A stretch of 64,000 bases of DNA from Holacanthus passer. Taxonomy: Eukaryota; Chordata; Actinopteri; Pomacanthidae. A program made the position numbers and the translations under genes. The notes under the pieces are model-generated. The model was given only the letters and a program-made list of their open reading frames with translations. It made no database searches and was not told the origin of the DNA. Location of the stretch: contig JAFREQ010000037.1 of NCBI GenBank assembly GCA_025331565.1, positions 1,116,001-1,180,000 on the forward strand, in the 5' to 3' direction. This document shows, one piece after another, positions 22,636-34,280 of the stretch. Numbering within the stretch: position 1 is the first letter of the stretch; every line of letters starts with the position of its first letter.

Positions 22636-22665
22636 ATGGCGAGCTCGGCTAACACGAACCCAGTG
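22636..22665 (+). CDS. gtf2a1: gtf2a1 coding exon 1
   Basis: ATG then MASSANTNPV, donor GTG|GTAAGG. Only ten codons; intron 1 is 1.7 kb and CpG-rich. Confidence 0.93.
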
Positions 22666-25600
22666 GTAAGGATCAATCTCTAAGGATTGTGAGCGGGGAG
22701 AAAATGGGGGTGAAAGATAATGGAAAAGATGTCGAAGAGCTGCTTTTTTTTTCATTTGTTTCAGTGAAGCCAATCTGCTTTGACCAACACTTAACTGTTA
22801 GAATCAAATAAAAATGGAGACTTAAGTTGAGTCAATCGGCCATTTTAATCAGTTTTCGAAACTAGACTCAGATAAGACCATCTGCTAGGAGCAACGGCTA
22901 ACGGCAGAGAAGCTGTATTTTTACTAGAAAATAAGTCAAAATGGCGTCAAAGTTCAGGGTTAACGATAAGAAAGGCAGTATTTAAGTTTTAATTTATGGG
23001 CTGTTTGTCAGGTTGAAGCTTAGTCAGATCAGTTGCTCGTTAGTTGGTTCATGTCTCAAAGGCTTCTGACATTTTTTGTATGGATAAGTTCATTTAAAAT
23101 CTGTATTTGATGCTTTTGCCGCTACTTTCATTAACGATTAAATCCTTGCTTGTGTCGATGAGTCGCTTATATAAAAAAGACATAGCAAATATAAGCTAAA
23201 TCGTTATGTAGTCGTTAAGCTGTAGATGTACGCAAAGCACATTGTCACCATCCACTGCGGGTGAATTTATTTTACTTTGGAGGAAAAAAATTAAAGTGTC
23301 TGTAGCCGAAAGTCGTCAACGCTCCAGCCTCATCATTGTCCACCATTCCACGACCAGCAGGCAGGACAGCCGCCCCAAAAACCACCACTTTGACCCATCT
23401 CAGATCAGCTTTGTCCCGCTCCCCTCCGACAAGCCCATAAGACTTTAAAAACAGCTGAACTGACACAGATATTAAAGCGAAAATCTCCTTCACATCATGT
23501 ACAATATACGGGGGCTCGTCGAGCGCGCAGTGTGCCGCTCCGTAAAATGGCCTCCACGTCTCCCCTCGCTCCGGTTGTGGCCCTCCTCCCCGCCGCTGCC
23601 TGGTTTTATACCGCCATATTGGCTCTCTAATATAGACTGGCCGGGGATGGGAAGGTGCTACTCGCCGCTACGTCACCGGCTCTACATATAAACACCAGAC
23701 TGTGCTTTAAATAGTGGAGCAGACGGGCCGAGGGGGAGGGAGGCAGAGACCGAGGTCCGTGCTGCGGACACCGGGGACAGCGCACTGCGGTGGCCTGCCT
23801 GTCGTTTTCCGCTTTAGGCTGTGGTTGCCGCTTTGTTCCGGTGCTAACCGTCGTGTGGTTGTAGGGCTTTTAAACGGTGTTGTTGATGTGCGCCATGCAT
23901 GCCACGGTATCCCGAGGGACACACTGTATACCTGGACAGACGTATATAGACCTGGTTCATATGGATTAGCATGACAAGCCACACAGTGCAGTGCTTCAGC
24001 TAGATCCCAGGGATTATTTAGCATGTAGCATTTTCAGAGTTGAGCCTCCTCTATACAGCAGCTGTACACCAGATATTACCACATTATTCCAATTAACGCT
24101 GATTTGACAAAGCAAAACTGAATCTATTTTAAGATGGTCTCTAATACATGCAGCTGTGAAGCACTATTAGTAACTGATGTCTTCCTATTAAACATATTTC
24201 TGAATACCACTCATCGTAATTTCAGTGTAAAAGTAAATCTCAGTTGGTAAACATTGGTCATACCAAATATGTGTTTTTTTTTACTCAGAAATTTTAAGTG
24301 TCTGCTTTGGCAAACACAATAATGAAAATGTGATTTCTTACCCTTATATATGCTTCCTTCCTTATAGCCTAAACTATATAAGTCTGTGATTGAGGATGTG
24401 ATCAACGAGGTACGAGAGCTGTTCCTGGACGAGGGGGTGGATGAGCAAGTGCTTCTGGAGCTCAAAACGGTAACTGTCCCCAGGATTATTGTTTCTGTGC
24501 GCAACCACTATAGGAGAAAATATCACTTGTGTGGAAGTGTGCTTCAGCCATTAATTTATTGTCTTGTAAGAACTAGCTGGTTTTAAGCTTTAATTATGAT
24601 TTTCCAATTGTCAGCTACTCATTTGAGAATTCCTTCTGTGCAGTAATGAAGTATATCTGTGAGAATCTCCTGACTTAATTTTTTGTCTTTATGATTATCA
24701 CAAAATATTATTAAAACAGAGGAACCACATGTTGGAACAATACCAAACCAATTTTAAAATATCTACAACAATTACTGGTTGCTCATTGCTTCACACTTGA
24801 TAAATGGTTCCAACTCTCTTTCTTCTGCCTGATGCTTCAGCTATGGGAGAACAAACTGTTGCAGTCTAAGGCAGTGGAGGGCTTTCATACTGAGGAGCAG
24901 GCAGCCCTCCAGGCTGCTCAGCAGCAGCAACAGCAGCAGCAAGTTCAGCAGGTCCAACAAGTCCAGCAGGTGACCCAGCCAGCACAGGCCCAGCAAGTCA
25001 TCCTGCCCCCCCAACAGCAGCAAGGTTGGTCTGCACTGGCATTACCACATTGTGATGTTAAAGACAGCCATATATCTGTTGATAGGGCTTTCCACAAGGA
25101 TATGGAAAAGCCAGCCAGTGCCACTGTGGATGGACTGTGTACCACCTACCATTACACAAAATTTTATTCTCAAATTTAAAACTCAAATGTTTCCTTGCTT
25201 ACTCAAAATCCACATTAACCACTCTTCATATCAGCATAAATTAGATCTACTGCACAGCACTTATTTCAAAAGGAAATAGGTCACATTTAAAACTGGTTCA
25301 TCTGTTACATCCGTTATTTCCTTCTTCCAAAACAGTGGTGAAGAATACCAGGAGCAAATGCCAGGAGTTGAGTTTTCATTAAGGCCAAATTCTCCCCTGA
25401 GTTACCATTTGATCGGTTGCTGACAACCAATGTAGCATTCAAAAGACTGTTATTTTTAAACCAGTCTGTCAAGGAGTGCAGTGCTCACTGCCCATTAAAC
25501 ATACATAGACTACATGACATTACTTCCAGCAAGAACAGTGAGGGCAGAACAGCATCACTGATGTGTTCTAACTGAATATTATAATCTTCTAACCCTAACT

Positions 25601-28600
25601 GTAACCCTCTCTCAGCTACAAAATACGAAATTGGTGGGAGCAGAGGAATATAGTTGAAGAACTGTCAGACACTGGTTTGCATAATTGGTTAATAGCAAAA
25701 ATTACAAAGGCATTCTCAACCTTTTAAACTGTAAAATTACAGTATGAGGCTGAGGCACAGCCTGCATTTTCCTCATAAGACATAGGCCCTTTGACAACAT
25801 TCGTTCATGAAGCCCATAAACGCCTGCGTGGAATATATGGAAAATGCAGCACTTTCAGTGGACTTTTTAATGCTTACTGCACAATCGTCAACCTGCTGCC
25901 ACCATTGTTTTCTACTCAACTAATGAGGATGTTCCCTGTCTGTGCAATCAGTGCAATTTTTAATGTGTTTGTCATCTGTTATTTTGCTACTGTTTGTCAA
26001 ACATGCTTTCTACTCTGCGGGACACAAGCTCTCAACCAAGCACACACACACCCATATGCTTGCATGCACACACAGAGTGGAGGCTAATCGCCATAAAATG
26101 TACACACATAGCAAATTCACAAGTTGTTAATCAAAACTATTTTTTTATAATCAAAAATTAATATAATAAAGTAGCCAGCTGGACTTAAATGAATAGTCAG
26201 CCGTTTGATCGGCAGCCAGCGATTATGGAAAGCTCAGTGTTGATGCCTTTTTTGATGCTGATGTCCATTTCAACAAGCCATATACATCCTTGAATTTTCT
26301 TTCCCACTGAAAATAAGGATTTTTGAGGAAAATTCCTCTATTGAAGGGATTTCTTATTATTATGCATAACCACCAGATTAGAAGAGCCAGGAGTAGATTA
26401 AATCACTTGACCAAATCAGTGTTGATTTTTTTTTTTTCTCTTTAATGTCTTTAAATGATATTATTTGTAGTTTTGGATGTGATATGACTTAAATATGTTT
26501 CTCTCCACAGCTCCCCAGCAGCAAGTCATTGTTCAGGATTCCAAGATTCTCCAGCACATGAGTGCAACAGGGATGGTAAGTAGATAATGTACATGTAAAG
26601 TAAACATAAAGTTTAGATAGAGATGCAATCTCTGGCCTTCACTGTATACAGATTAACAGTGACTCCCTTTCTTTTGGGGTTGGTAATATACTTGCGACTT
26701 AATCAAATTTGATGTGTTCTGCTGTTGCTCACGCTGCTGCCATATGTAGCTCTCAGAGTAAATATGCTCACTGCCACTACAGATGTGTTTAATGGTTTTT
26801 CACACCAGGCAAGACATGCTTGTGCAACAGTGGCAGCGGTTCTTGCTCATTCCTCAAAACAAAAAAAGTAAAAACGTACAACAGGGTAGTTTAAATTCTA
26901 GTACAACTATCCAAGCAAAAAAAAAAAAACATAACTGTGGCCTGTAACCAGTCATATGTTAATGGGCAGTGAACAAGACTATGCAGGTGTTTAAATATGT
27001 TGAGCTGATCTGCCTGCACACACTGCAGTGATCAAAGCTTTTTTGGTAACAAACATGCAATTTTGTTTGTGAGAAAATGCCAATTTTGATGTCTCGTTAT
27101 ATTTCAGTGTGACTTCAGCCTAAAAAAACCTACAGGCACTTGGTTAATGTTTTTATTGAGAGTAAGGCAAGATTTCAAAACTATTACAAGTTTTTCCCAC
27201 GCTCATATTTAGTAGCCAGCCAAAAAGTAGCACAGAATCTTGTGTCTCCACTGGCAGATGGAGGGGCAGAGCGAGATTAAAAGCAGGAGAGTACAGGAGA
27301 TGAAGGACCTTTAGAGAGTTGTTCAGTTGCCCGCGTTACAGTGGAGATAAAGCCAGAGATACTACATCCTCTTACATGCTCCTGTTGTGTCTCACACACA
27401 CTGAGAAACACACCTTTTCCTTCATCGGTTTTAATTTTGCACACTGGAGTGTCAACACTTCCCTTCCTTTTGTACTTCCTCCTCTCAACAACGCCTCTGT
27501 TCGGCCAACCATCTGTTACTGTCAAGACTCGCATCTGTGCTGTTCTAGAAAACCTTGTTTTATGTCTTAATTCTCAAAGACCGTTTTTAAGCTTCACTTG
27601 CAAATTTCTAACCTTTCACCATCAAACCTGGCAGATAAAATGAACAAATGCAAATGAGTAAAGGCTGCTTTTATCACGACAGCCAAGGGAATATGAATAT
27701 TAGCACTTTAATTGTGAAGCTGTTGTGCCTTCTTTCATAAATATATTAAACTCTCTCCAGAGAAATGCACTTAATACTACTTTGTATGTGTGTGTATTTT
27801 TAATACACTTGTAGAGTATTTACACCTTGACAACTTAAACAGTCTTGTTTAAACTCTGCTTTAGGGCTTTTGCCTGTGGACTTGCCATTTTGTGTGTGTG
27901 TAAGTGAGTGTGTGCTTACTGCTTTGTTTCAGTCACTCCTTAAATGTGTGTGTTCTCCTCTTGTCCTCTAGAGTGCAGCAGCTACTGCAGCAACCCTTGC
28001 TTTGCCCACAGGGGTCACCCCATACCAACAGCTCATCACCAGCCAAGGTAGAACACCCACACAAGTTTATCTCTCCATCTGATGAAGAAATAGTTTTGAT
28101 ATTCAAATGACCAAATCAAGCACACTTGTCTCTCCCATTTTGTGGTCTCAGGTCAGATCCTACAGGTGGTCCGTGCTCCCAATGGGGCTCAATACATCAT
28201 TCAGCAGCCCCAGCAGCAGATCCTTCTGCAGCAGCAGATGCAGCCTGGTGGCGTGCAGGCACCAGTTATACAACAGGTATGCCCCAATACATAGGTATGA
28301 ACAGCTACCTTTGGTAAATGTAGGCAAGGCCTTTAAAAAGTGGCAAACAATGTGGCTGCATGTAGCTTGTTTATCCGTGGTCTTGAAGAATAAAAATCAA
28401 CAGCTCATATTATAATTGCCATTTGAAGTCTAATTGGTCCATGACATGTGAGTTAAAAGATGATGTTTGGACATGTTGACATGTTGGCTGTGGTCCTCTG
28501 CTGATGAAGCAGTACAAGAACAAACTTAAATAAACTTGAATTATGTGAAATTAAATGCCATGAAAAACATAAAATATTATGTGGAATCAGGAGGATGCTT

Positions 28601-30633
28601 CACTACTCAAACCTCACCCTTTACTCTTAGGAAATGTCATCCATTACCTTTATATTCAATTCAATTTTATTTGTATAGCACCAAATCTCAGCAAAAGTTA
28701 TCTTAAGGCACTACATAGGTCTAGACCATACTCTTTATAATATTACATATAGAGACCCAACAGTTCCCATCATGAGCAAGCACTTGATGCGACAGTGGCG
28801 ACCTTTACATCATTGACATCTCCAATTGAACCTGCAATAGCAAACTGCAGCTAAAATCCAGACCCACAATGAGATGAAGCTTTCCCTGTTTTTCAACAAA
28901 AACAGTACCACTGCTTGAAACTACTGCTTGAAAAGACAATACACTAATATTTATTTTAGAGCTTTTGTAAACTGTGGGTTCTTCCTGTTTACTGTCTGTC
29001 CAGGTCCTGGCTCCTCTGCAGGGTGGCCTGCCCCAGCAAACAGGAGTCATCATCCAGCCGCAGCAGATTGTCTTGGCTTCAGGAAACAAAGTCCAAGGCA
29101 ATACACAGGTCAGCACTTCTTCAGCTCCTTCATTACTGATTTAATTACGTTTTCCATATCTATAAATCCCATATACATAAATTTATGCTGTTCTTTCAAC
29201 TCTGACAAAATAGACTAATGACCTGACAATCACTGTCTTCTCTTCTGGGGTCTTTTTCCCATTAGGTGATGCAGGCAGCTGCTATGGCGCCGCAACCTGG
29301 TCAGGCAGCAACAGCTCAGGTCCAGCAGGTTCAGCAGGCCCAAGGTGCAGCTGCACCACAGGCCCAGGCCCAACAGCAAGCCCAGGCCCAGGCTCAGCCC
29401 CAGCCTCAGACCCAGCAGCCTCCCATGATGCTGCAGGTGGACGGCACCGGAGACACCTCCTCCGAAGAGGACGAGGATGAGGAGGAGGAGTATGATGAGG
29501 ATGACGAGGAGGAGAAGGACAAGGATGGGGGAGAGGACGGGCAGGTGGAAGAGGTGGGCACCAGAGAAAACAACTGTCAAATTTGAAGTCAGACAGACAC
29601 AGAAGAAATGCTGTTGTTAAATGGCAGCTGTACTGTACAGTGCTGGAGGATCAGCAGACATGATTAGAATAGCTCTTAGTAGATCAGTGCTTGAAAAAGT
29701 AAGCTTAGCTGGCCAAAAAAGAATAGAATCTAAGATGTTTTCCTCCTGTTAAGGGAAAAAAAGATGATGTTGTACTGTATAATGACATTATCTCTTCCCA
29801 AGATAATAAATATGGCTCATTTACTAGTGTGTTTCTCCTACAAAAAAATCAATGGGACATTTAGTTTGCCACAGTCAGCCACAGTTTTATTATTTTATAG
29901 ACCAGAAATTCTGTTTTTTTTTGCACCACTGAGTATTGTTGAACTTGTTTGTTTGGTTTCATCATCAGGAGCCACTGAACAGTGGAGATGATGTCAGTGA
30001 TGAGGAGGACCAGGAGCTGTTTGATACAGAGAATGTAGTGGTGTGCCAGTATGACAAGGTAAGAAATGATCTCTTCTGTGAGAGAAGACAGTCCAAAAAA
30101 ACTCAATCAACATACATGTATTAGTTATGATCTTTTGCCTACATCACACAGTTCCACTACAAAAGTAGTAAGTGCCTCTTAAATTGTTTTTCATGACAGT
30201 TTTTGAACAAATTGCTGTCATGAAATAAAATATTAAAGAGGCGTTTCCCTGTCCTTTAGTGTGTGAGAGCCTTTAATAAGATATTATCACTGTTTTTGCC
30301 TGATGCTCATTTTTGCCTTCAGTGCAGTGTTTGATATCCAGCCCGAAGTGTATTACAGCACTGTTTGATGCTAATTCAGTGCTTACAAAGAACTATTGCT
30401 GAATGCTGGTTAATATCTGTCTTGCGTGGGTTAAAGACATTAGCGACTGCGTCCACTGTAAGATGAAACAGTGTCCATCTGTCCTCGACGCCCACAACAT
30501 TCATTTCCTTCTATTTACTCCCCAGATTCACAGAAGTAAGAACAAATGGAAATTCCACCTGAAGGATGGGATCATGAATCTGAATGGGAGAGACTATGTC
30601 TTCTCCAAAGCCATTGGGGATGCCGAATGGTGA
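22636..30633 (+). CDS. gtf2a1: gtf2a1: TFIIA alpha/beta precursor, complete, ten exons
   Basis: Large subunit of general transcription factor IIA, which in the nucleus clamps TBP onto core promoters. CDS join 22636-22665, 24368-24469, 24841-25024, 26511-26575, 27972-28047, 28152-28276, 29004-29108, 29266-29553, 29969-30058, 30526-30633: 390 residues against about 376 in human. The N-terminal four-helix-bundle region (KLYKSVIEDVINEVRELFLD) sits in exon 2, a Gln-rich linker in exons 3-8, the Taspase1 site QVDG at residues 286-289, and an acidic run follows. The C-terminal beta-barrel half ends GRDYVFSKAIGDAEW. All exon phases join. Start ATG is the first in a CpG-rich, TATA-containing 5' region and gives MASSANTNPV, like human MANSANTNTV. 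Its paralogue GTF2A1L is a less good fit because of the near-identical linker and C-terminus. Confidence 0.97.
22666..24367 (+). other. gtf2a1: gtf2a1 intron 1, CpG-rich with promoter-like motifs
   Basis: From about 23300 to 23960 it is GC-rich with many CpG. It holds YY1-type sites AAAATGGC (23544-23551) and GCCATATT (23613-23620), a CRE-like TACGTCAC (23669-23676) and TATAAA (23687-23692). No coding exon seen. Confidence 0.6.
24368..24469 (+). CDS. gtf2a1: gtf2a1 coding exon 2
   Basis: Acceptor CCTTATAG, donor ACG|GTAACT, 34 codons. Encodes residues 11-44, the conserved helical N-terminus that pairs with the gamma subunit. Confidence 0.97.
24841..25024 (+). CDS. gtf2a1: gtf2a1 coding exon 3 (poly-Gln)
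   Basis: Acceptor ATGCTTCAG, donor AAG|GTTGGT. Starts LWENKLLQSKAVEGFHTEEQ, then an eight-Gln run and repeated VQQ units. Confidence 0.95.
25025..26510 (+). other. gtf2a1: gtf2a1 intron 3
   Basis: AT-rich, with a short CA-rich patch near 26040. Nothing recognised as a gene or repeat. Confidence 0.7.
26511..26575 (+). CDS. gtf2a1: gtf2a1 coding exon 4
   Basis: Acceptor CTCTCCACAG, donor ATG|GTAAGT. Encodes APQQQVIVQDSKILQHMSAT and GM. Confidence 0.96.
26576..27971 (+). other. gtf2a1: gtf2a1 intron 4
   Basis: AT-rich; a 12-base A run near 26918. No supported feature. Confidence 0.7.
27972..28047 (+). CDS. gtf2a1: gtf2a1 coding exon 5
   Basis: Acceptor TTGTCCTCTAG, donor AAG|GTAGAA. Encodes SAAATAATLALPTGVTPYQQ and LITSQ. 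Confidence 0.95.
28152..28276 (+). CDS. gtf2a1: gtf2a1 coding exon 6
   Basis: Acceptor TGGTCTCAG, donor CAG|GTATGC. Encodes GQILQVVRAPNGAQYIIQQP and a Gln-rich end. Confidence 0.96.
28277..29003 (+). other. gtf2a1: gtf2a1 intron 6
   Basis: Contains the dispersed repeat at 28653-28805 and otherwise nothing recognised. Confidence 0.7.
28653..28805 (+). repeat. dispersed teleost repeat (TTCAATTTTATTTGTATAGC family)
   Basis: Begins ATTCAATTCAATTTTATTTG, TATAGCACCAAATCTCAGCA, and continues AAGGCACTACATAGGTCTAG, GAGACCCAACAGTTCCCATC and GAGCAAGCACTTGATGCGAC. This is the standard text of a very common fish interspersed repeat. Confidence 0.75.
29004..29108 (+). CDS. gtf2a1: gtf2a1 coding exon 7
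   Basis: Acceptor CTGTCCAG, donor CAG|GTCAGC, 35 codons. Encodes VLAPLQGGLPQQTGVIIQPQ and the following QIVLASGNK stretch. Confidence 0.95.
29266..29553 (+). CDS. gtf2a1: gtf2a1 coding exon 8 (Gln/Ala linker, cleavage site, acidic run)
   Basis: Acceptor CCCATTAG, donor GAG|GTGGGC, 96 codons. Gln-Ala repeats, then the Taspase1 recognition QVDG at 29434-29445, then TSSEEDEDEEEEYDEDDEEE. Cleavage between Asp288 and Gly289 would separate alpha and beta chains. Confidence 0.96.
29969..30058 (+). CDS. gtf2a1: gtf2a1 coding exon 9
   Basis: Acceptor CATCATCAG, donor AAG|GTAAGA. Encodes EPLNSGDDVSDEEDQELFDT followed by ENVVVCQYDK, the start of the beta-barrel half. Confidence 0.97.
30526..30633 (+). 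CDS. gtf2a1: gtf2a1 coding exon 10
   Basis: Acceptor ACTCCCCAG. Encodes IHRSKNKWKFHLKDGIMNLN then GRDYVFSKAIGDAEW and TGA, nearly identical to human. Confidence 0.98.
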   Translation: MHRSKNKWKFHLKDGIMNLNGRDYVFSKAIGDAEW

Positions 30634-32190
30634 AGTAGAAAAAAAAAAAAACAGACAAAGCAACAGGAGCAGGAACTCTGTAACTCCTTCTATCCAGTTA
30701 ACAGACACTTCAATATCCTTCCATATCCTGTGACTGGATTCATTTCAGGAAACTTTGGAGTCTCTGAGAACTCTGACAAACCCAAAGGACTGTGAGGTTA
30801 CCGTAAAACCTGGGTGTCGTCAAAAACACTCAACTAGCCTTGCGGGATGAGACACCTACAGGGGAAGGGAAAGCCTGTGAACAGAGCGCTCTTTATCTTT
30901 TTTGCTTCTTCCAGGCTTCTCTTTGTTTTTTCCTGAGAGAATTCACATACATTGGAAAGCAAGCATTTCACATCGTACAGGTGTAGTGGACCAGGGTGAC
31001 CTGACCTGCCCCGCCACAGGAGGTCAGAGGTCATTCATTATAACCCCGTAGATGAGAAACACCTTCATGATGCACTGTAGTCGGTTGACTGGATTGACTC
31101 GTGTCTACATTTAAGTCCAAACTTAGTGCCACCAGTCAAGATTGCTGCCTTTAGAACGACCAGAATCACCTTTTGGCTTCTGATTTTTGTTCTTGGATCA
31201 TAATTCTGTCTGAATTCATGTTTATGAAAATGGTGCTCCAGAGTGTTTTATGTAGTTAACAGTTTATTGTTTTAAACATTTTTTAAAATGGGTTTAATGA
31301 AGGGTAAAGACAAGTTGAAATCAAATTAAAATAACTAATCGTTGTTTAAAGACATTTTTTAATCTTCTAAGCAGTGCAGAGTCCAAAAATACTGTTATTT
31401 TCCTAATCGGCTTCTCTGGAGCTTCATTCCATCTTTGTCCCAAACCTTAAAAAAAAGGAAGAGCAGATCCAACACTGAATTCATTTAAGAATTGTACAAA
31501 ATGTCTGAAAGTCTGTCCTGTTGGTGTATCTTCTTTGCTCTTATTTTAGTTCTCTGCAGCCGTCTGAAAATTTGCACTGTCAGTTTATCAATGTGTCGTG
31601 AAAGCATTCAATCAAGTTAAACATGGCCACAGCGTGCTCTGTTCTGTCCATTTGTGTGTGTGTGTGTGTGTGTGTGTGTGAGATAATGACTGGCTGTGTG
31701 GGCATGTGTGTTCACGTGTGTGTATGTTGACTGATGTGTGCGTTGTCACCGCTTTTCTCTGGAATTGGTTTCTTTTTCTTGCATACCCCATAATCTGGAA
31801 ATGTCACAGTTGAAACAGTAAATTAGAAAATTTGATTTTTCTTTTTTGGTGGGGGCAGGATGGTGGTGTTTTTTTTAAAAATTTATTTATTCCTGAAAGT
31901 TCATGAAATGTTCTATATTTTGAAAGGTTGGAAAGCCGCACCAAACTGTGCTCTTATAATCTAATAAGTGTTCCTTTTTTTCTGTTGGCTGGACAAAAGC
32001 TACATAACGCTGTGTTCCAAACCATTTCGTCCATATGTTCTCCTGTGCTTTCATTTTATCCATGACTTTTAAATGAGAATATTTTCTATCGAAGTGAGTT
32101 GAACTCGGGGGCCCGTGTGTTTCTCTGCAGTTTGTTTTTAGTGCCCCTGTTGCAGCAATTTGAAATAAAGTATGTGTTTTTTGACTTTTG
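30634..32190 (+). other. gtf2a1: gtf2a1 3' UTR
   Basis: Runs from the stop to the AATAAA at 32164-32169, which is followed by a T/GT-rich downstream element. Contains a (GT)n near 31654-31680. Extent inferred. Confidence 0.6.
32164..32169 (+). terminator. gtf2a1: gtf2a1 poly(A) signal AATAAA
   Basis: GAAATAAAGTATGTGTTTTTTG: canonical hexamer followed at once by a GT/T-rich downstream element. Confidence 0.6.
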
Positions 32191-33114
32191 TGTCAATTTG
32201 GTTGATGGTTGGCTCCATAGAGTAGTATGTTCTTCAAGAAAACCCATTGACATTAAGGACTCACTGACAGGGTCACTGATAGAAACAAGAAGTAAAAAAT
32301 AGATTGTTTTCATACATTTTCACACACACAATCTAATGGAAATATTTTTTTTTAATTCCAGATATTTTCACATCGACTAAAAAATAATTGCACCCATTTT
32401 GTTTTGTGTATGCTGAAAGTAAATCGCTGTGGATTTTAGATAGACACTGTTAATGGCCCATCACCATCCTCAAACATCCACATTTTCAGTAGAGCACTGA
32501 AAAGATAAAACCACAAAGAGAAATTCTGGGCTTTCAGGTCAGTGTTCAGTAGCTCCCAAAATCAAATCTGCTCATAGTTGTTTAATCATTTACTGTTCAC
32601 CCCCTTCTCATTGAATGTTGCGTGTGCCTTTTGAACTTTATTTCAGTTCTCCAATATTCACAAATGATAGATGAGCTTATGAAACAGATGTCTATTAAAA
32701 ATGTATTCACTGCTTTCTAATTGTCGTGTTTGTTCTAGCTGTTGTTCAGATCATTAAGGAACTGTATTGTTCATCATATAATTTTTTTTAATTAAATCAA
32801 GTTTGGAACAAAACTCAGCAGGATGTGCTTTGAATGCATTAAGTTCTCTTTTGCAAAAAAAGAAAAAGATAATGTGCAGTATTTCTTTAGCCCTAATTGT
32901 GAAACATCACTGTCAGCTTCTTTATTCAAGTCAAATAGTGTTCATGCACTATATGACCTTACAAAACTGGTTCCCATCCTGTTTCATCAGACTTGAGAGA
33001 CTTGATTTTAAAGTGGATGTTATTCAACACCACTCATGTAAAAGTGTATATTGTCACTATAATTTTCTTTACACAATCTTTAAGTCAGATTTGTATTTGT
33101 TCTACTACTCATAG

Positions 33115-33435
33115 ATGGACAGTTCAACCTTTCATTTATCCTCTACTTTTCGATATTTCAACCATTCTGTATTATTACTATTGACGCTACATTATTACTT
33201 TTAACTATATTTCAACCTTGTACCAATTACTTTTATCTAACTAGCACTTTTTTTCTTAGCTATTTATCCTTTAAGTGTTTACAACCATCCTTTATTTGCT
33301 TTTATCTAACGTAACAGTTTATTCACTACTTTAAGTAATTTCAACCATTCATCCTTTATATGAATGTATTTCAAACCATTTACCAATTGCTTTTATCTAA
33401 CTATTCACACTATTTATCCATTACTTGTTGTGATT
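33115..33435. repeat. degenerate minisatellite, AT-rich
   Basis: Recurring words ATTTCAACCATT, TTTATCCTTTA, ACCAATTACTTTTATCTAAC and ACCAATTGCTTTTATCTAAC appear with irregular spacing of about 30-110 bases. Confidence 0.6.
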
Positions 33436-33559
33436 TATTTATAGAACTTATTGATATTGAGCGAACTGTGTCTGACTTTTCTGCACACTTGCTAACTGTT
33501 CAATATTGGCTCAATATGGGTATACTTTAATTGAATCTTAATTTCTGTTTTTTCAAATT

Positions 33560-34280
33560 AGTTGAGTAACTCTAATCTTTCCAAATACCCCGGCAAACTA
33601 TCCAGGCAGCAGTACCCCCTGGTCTACAGAGAGCCCTGGCTGGCAATCACTTCCTTACTACATCTGATGCAACATGGCCCTGACACCCAGAATCTGCCCC
33701 AGCCTGTCTTCAATTCCACTTTTCGAGCGTATAATCCAGCGTCTGGATGGCTGTCAGGGTAAACACAGCCTGGGCGTTCTCCCCGCCTGTCCTCTAAGTC
33801 CTACCCAAACTGATACAATCCCTGTGTATTTCCTTATGGGTAATTATGAGATAAAGGTGTGGTGCTGTCTGGGATTAAAGGCGAATCAGAAACTACATGG
33901 AGATTTTTGCCCTTGATTGTAAATGGATTTGAGGCGGGCTGTCACTTCTACAATATATCAGGCGTTACAAAGACTTATTCAGCCCTGAACCGACCTAGTA
34001 GAGGAAGAATGTCTCCCTGGCTGCTTCTGATGAAGTGGGCCCTGTTGCTGCTCCTGGGCACTCAGACATAAGAGCCTGAGCTGCTGGCGAATGAGGCTTA
34101 TAATGAGGCCCTGGAGATGTCTAGCTTAGACTCTATAGCTTTCTCTGCTTACCAGCTAACTGACAGTGACTGCCAATCAGCTGCATGGCAAAATAGAGTT
34201 TTTAGGCTGCAGCGCAATGTGGTAGCCAGGCCTGTTGGCTGTGGCATGTTGAGTTTACCGTAGTCTCAGAAAATGTGAAG
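33560..34280. other. candidate conserved noncoding block in the gtf2a1-tshr spacer
   Basis: About 700 bases of balanced composition, without repeats, in an AT-rich spacer. It includes GGGTAATTATGAGATAAAGG and GGGATTAAAGGCGAATCAG. No frame encodes a recognisable protein. Possibly regulatory; not testable here. Confidence 0.3.

Noticed and set aside
30059..30525. Possible H/ACA snoRNA (SNORA79 is hosted near human GTF2A1)
   Set aside because: I could not place two hairpins with convincing H and ACA boxes. A covariance-model search of all gtf2a1 introns would decide.
33562..34071. Overlapping 66-, 80- and 70-residue frames in the gtf2a1-tshr spacer
   Set aside because: No consistent frame, splice structure or family resemblance. 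Kept only as a possible noncoding block.
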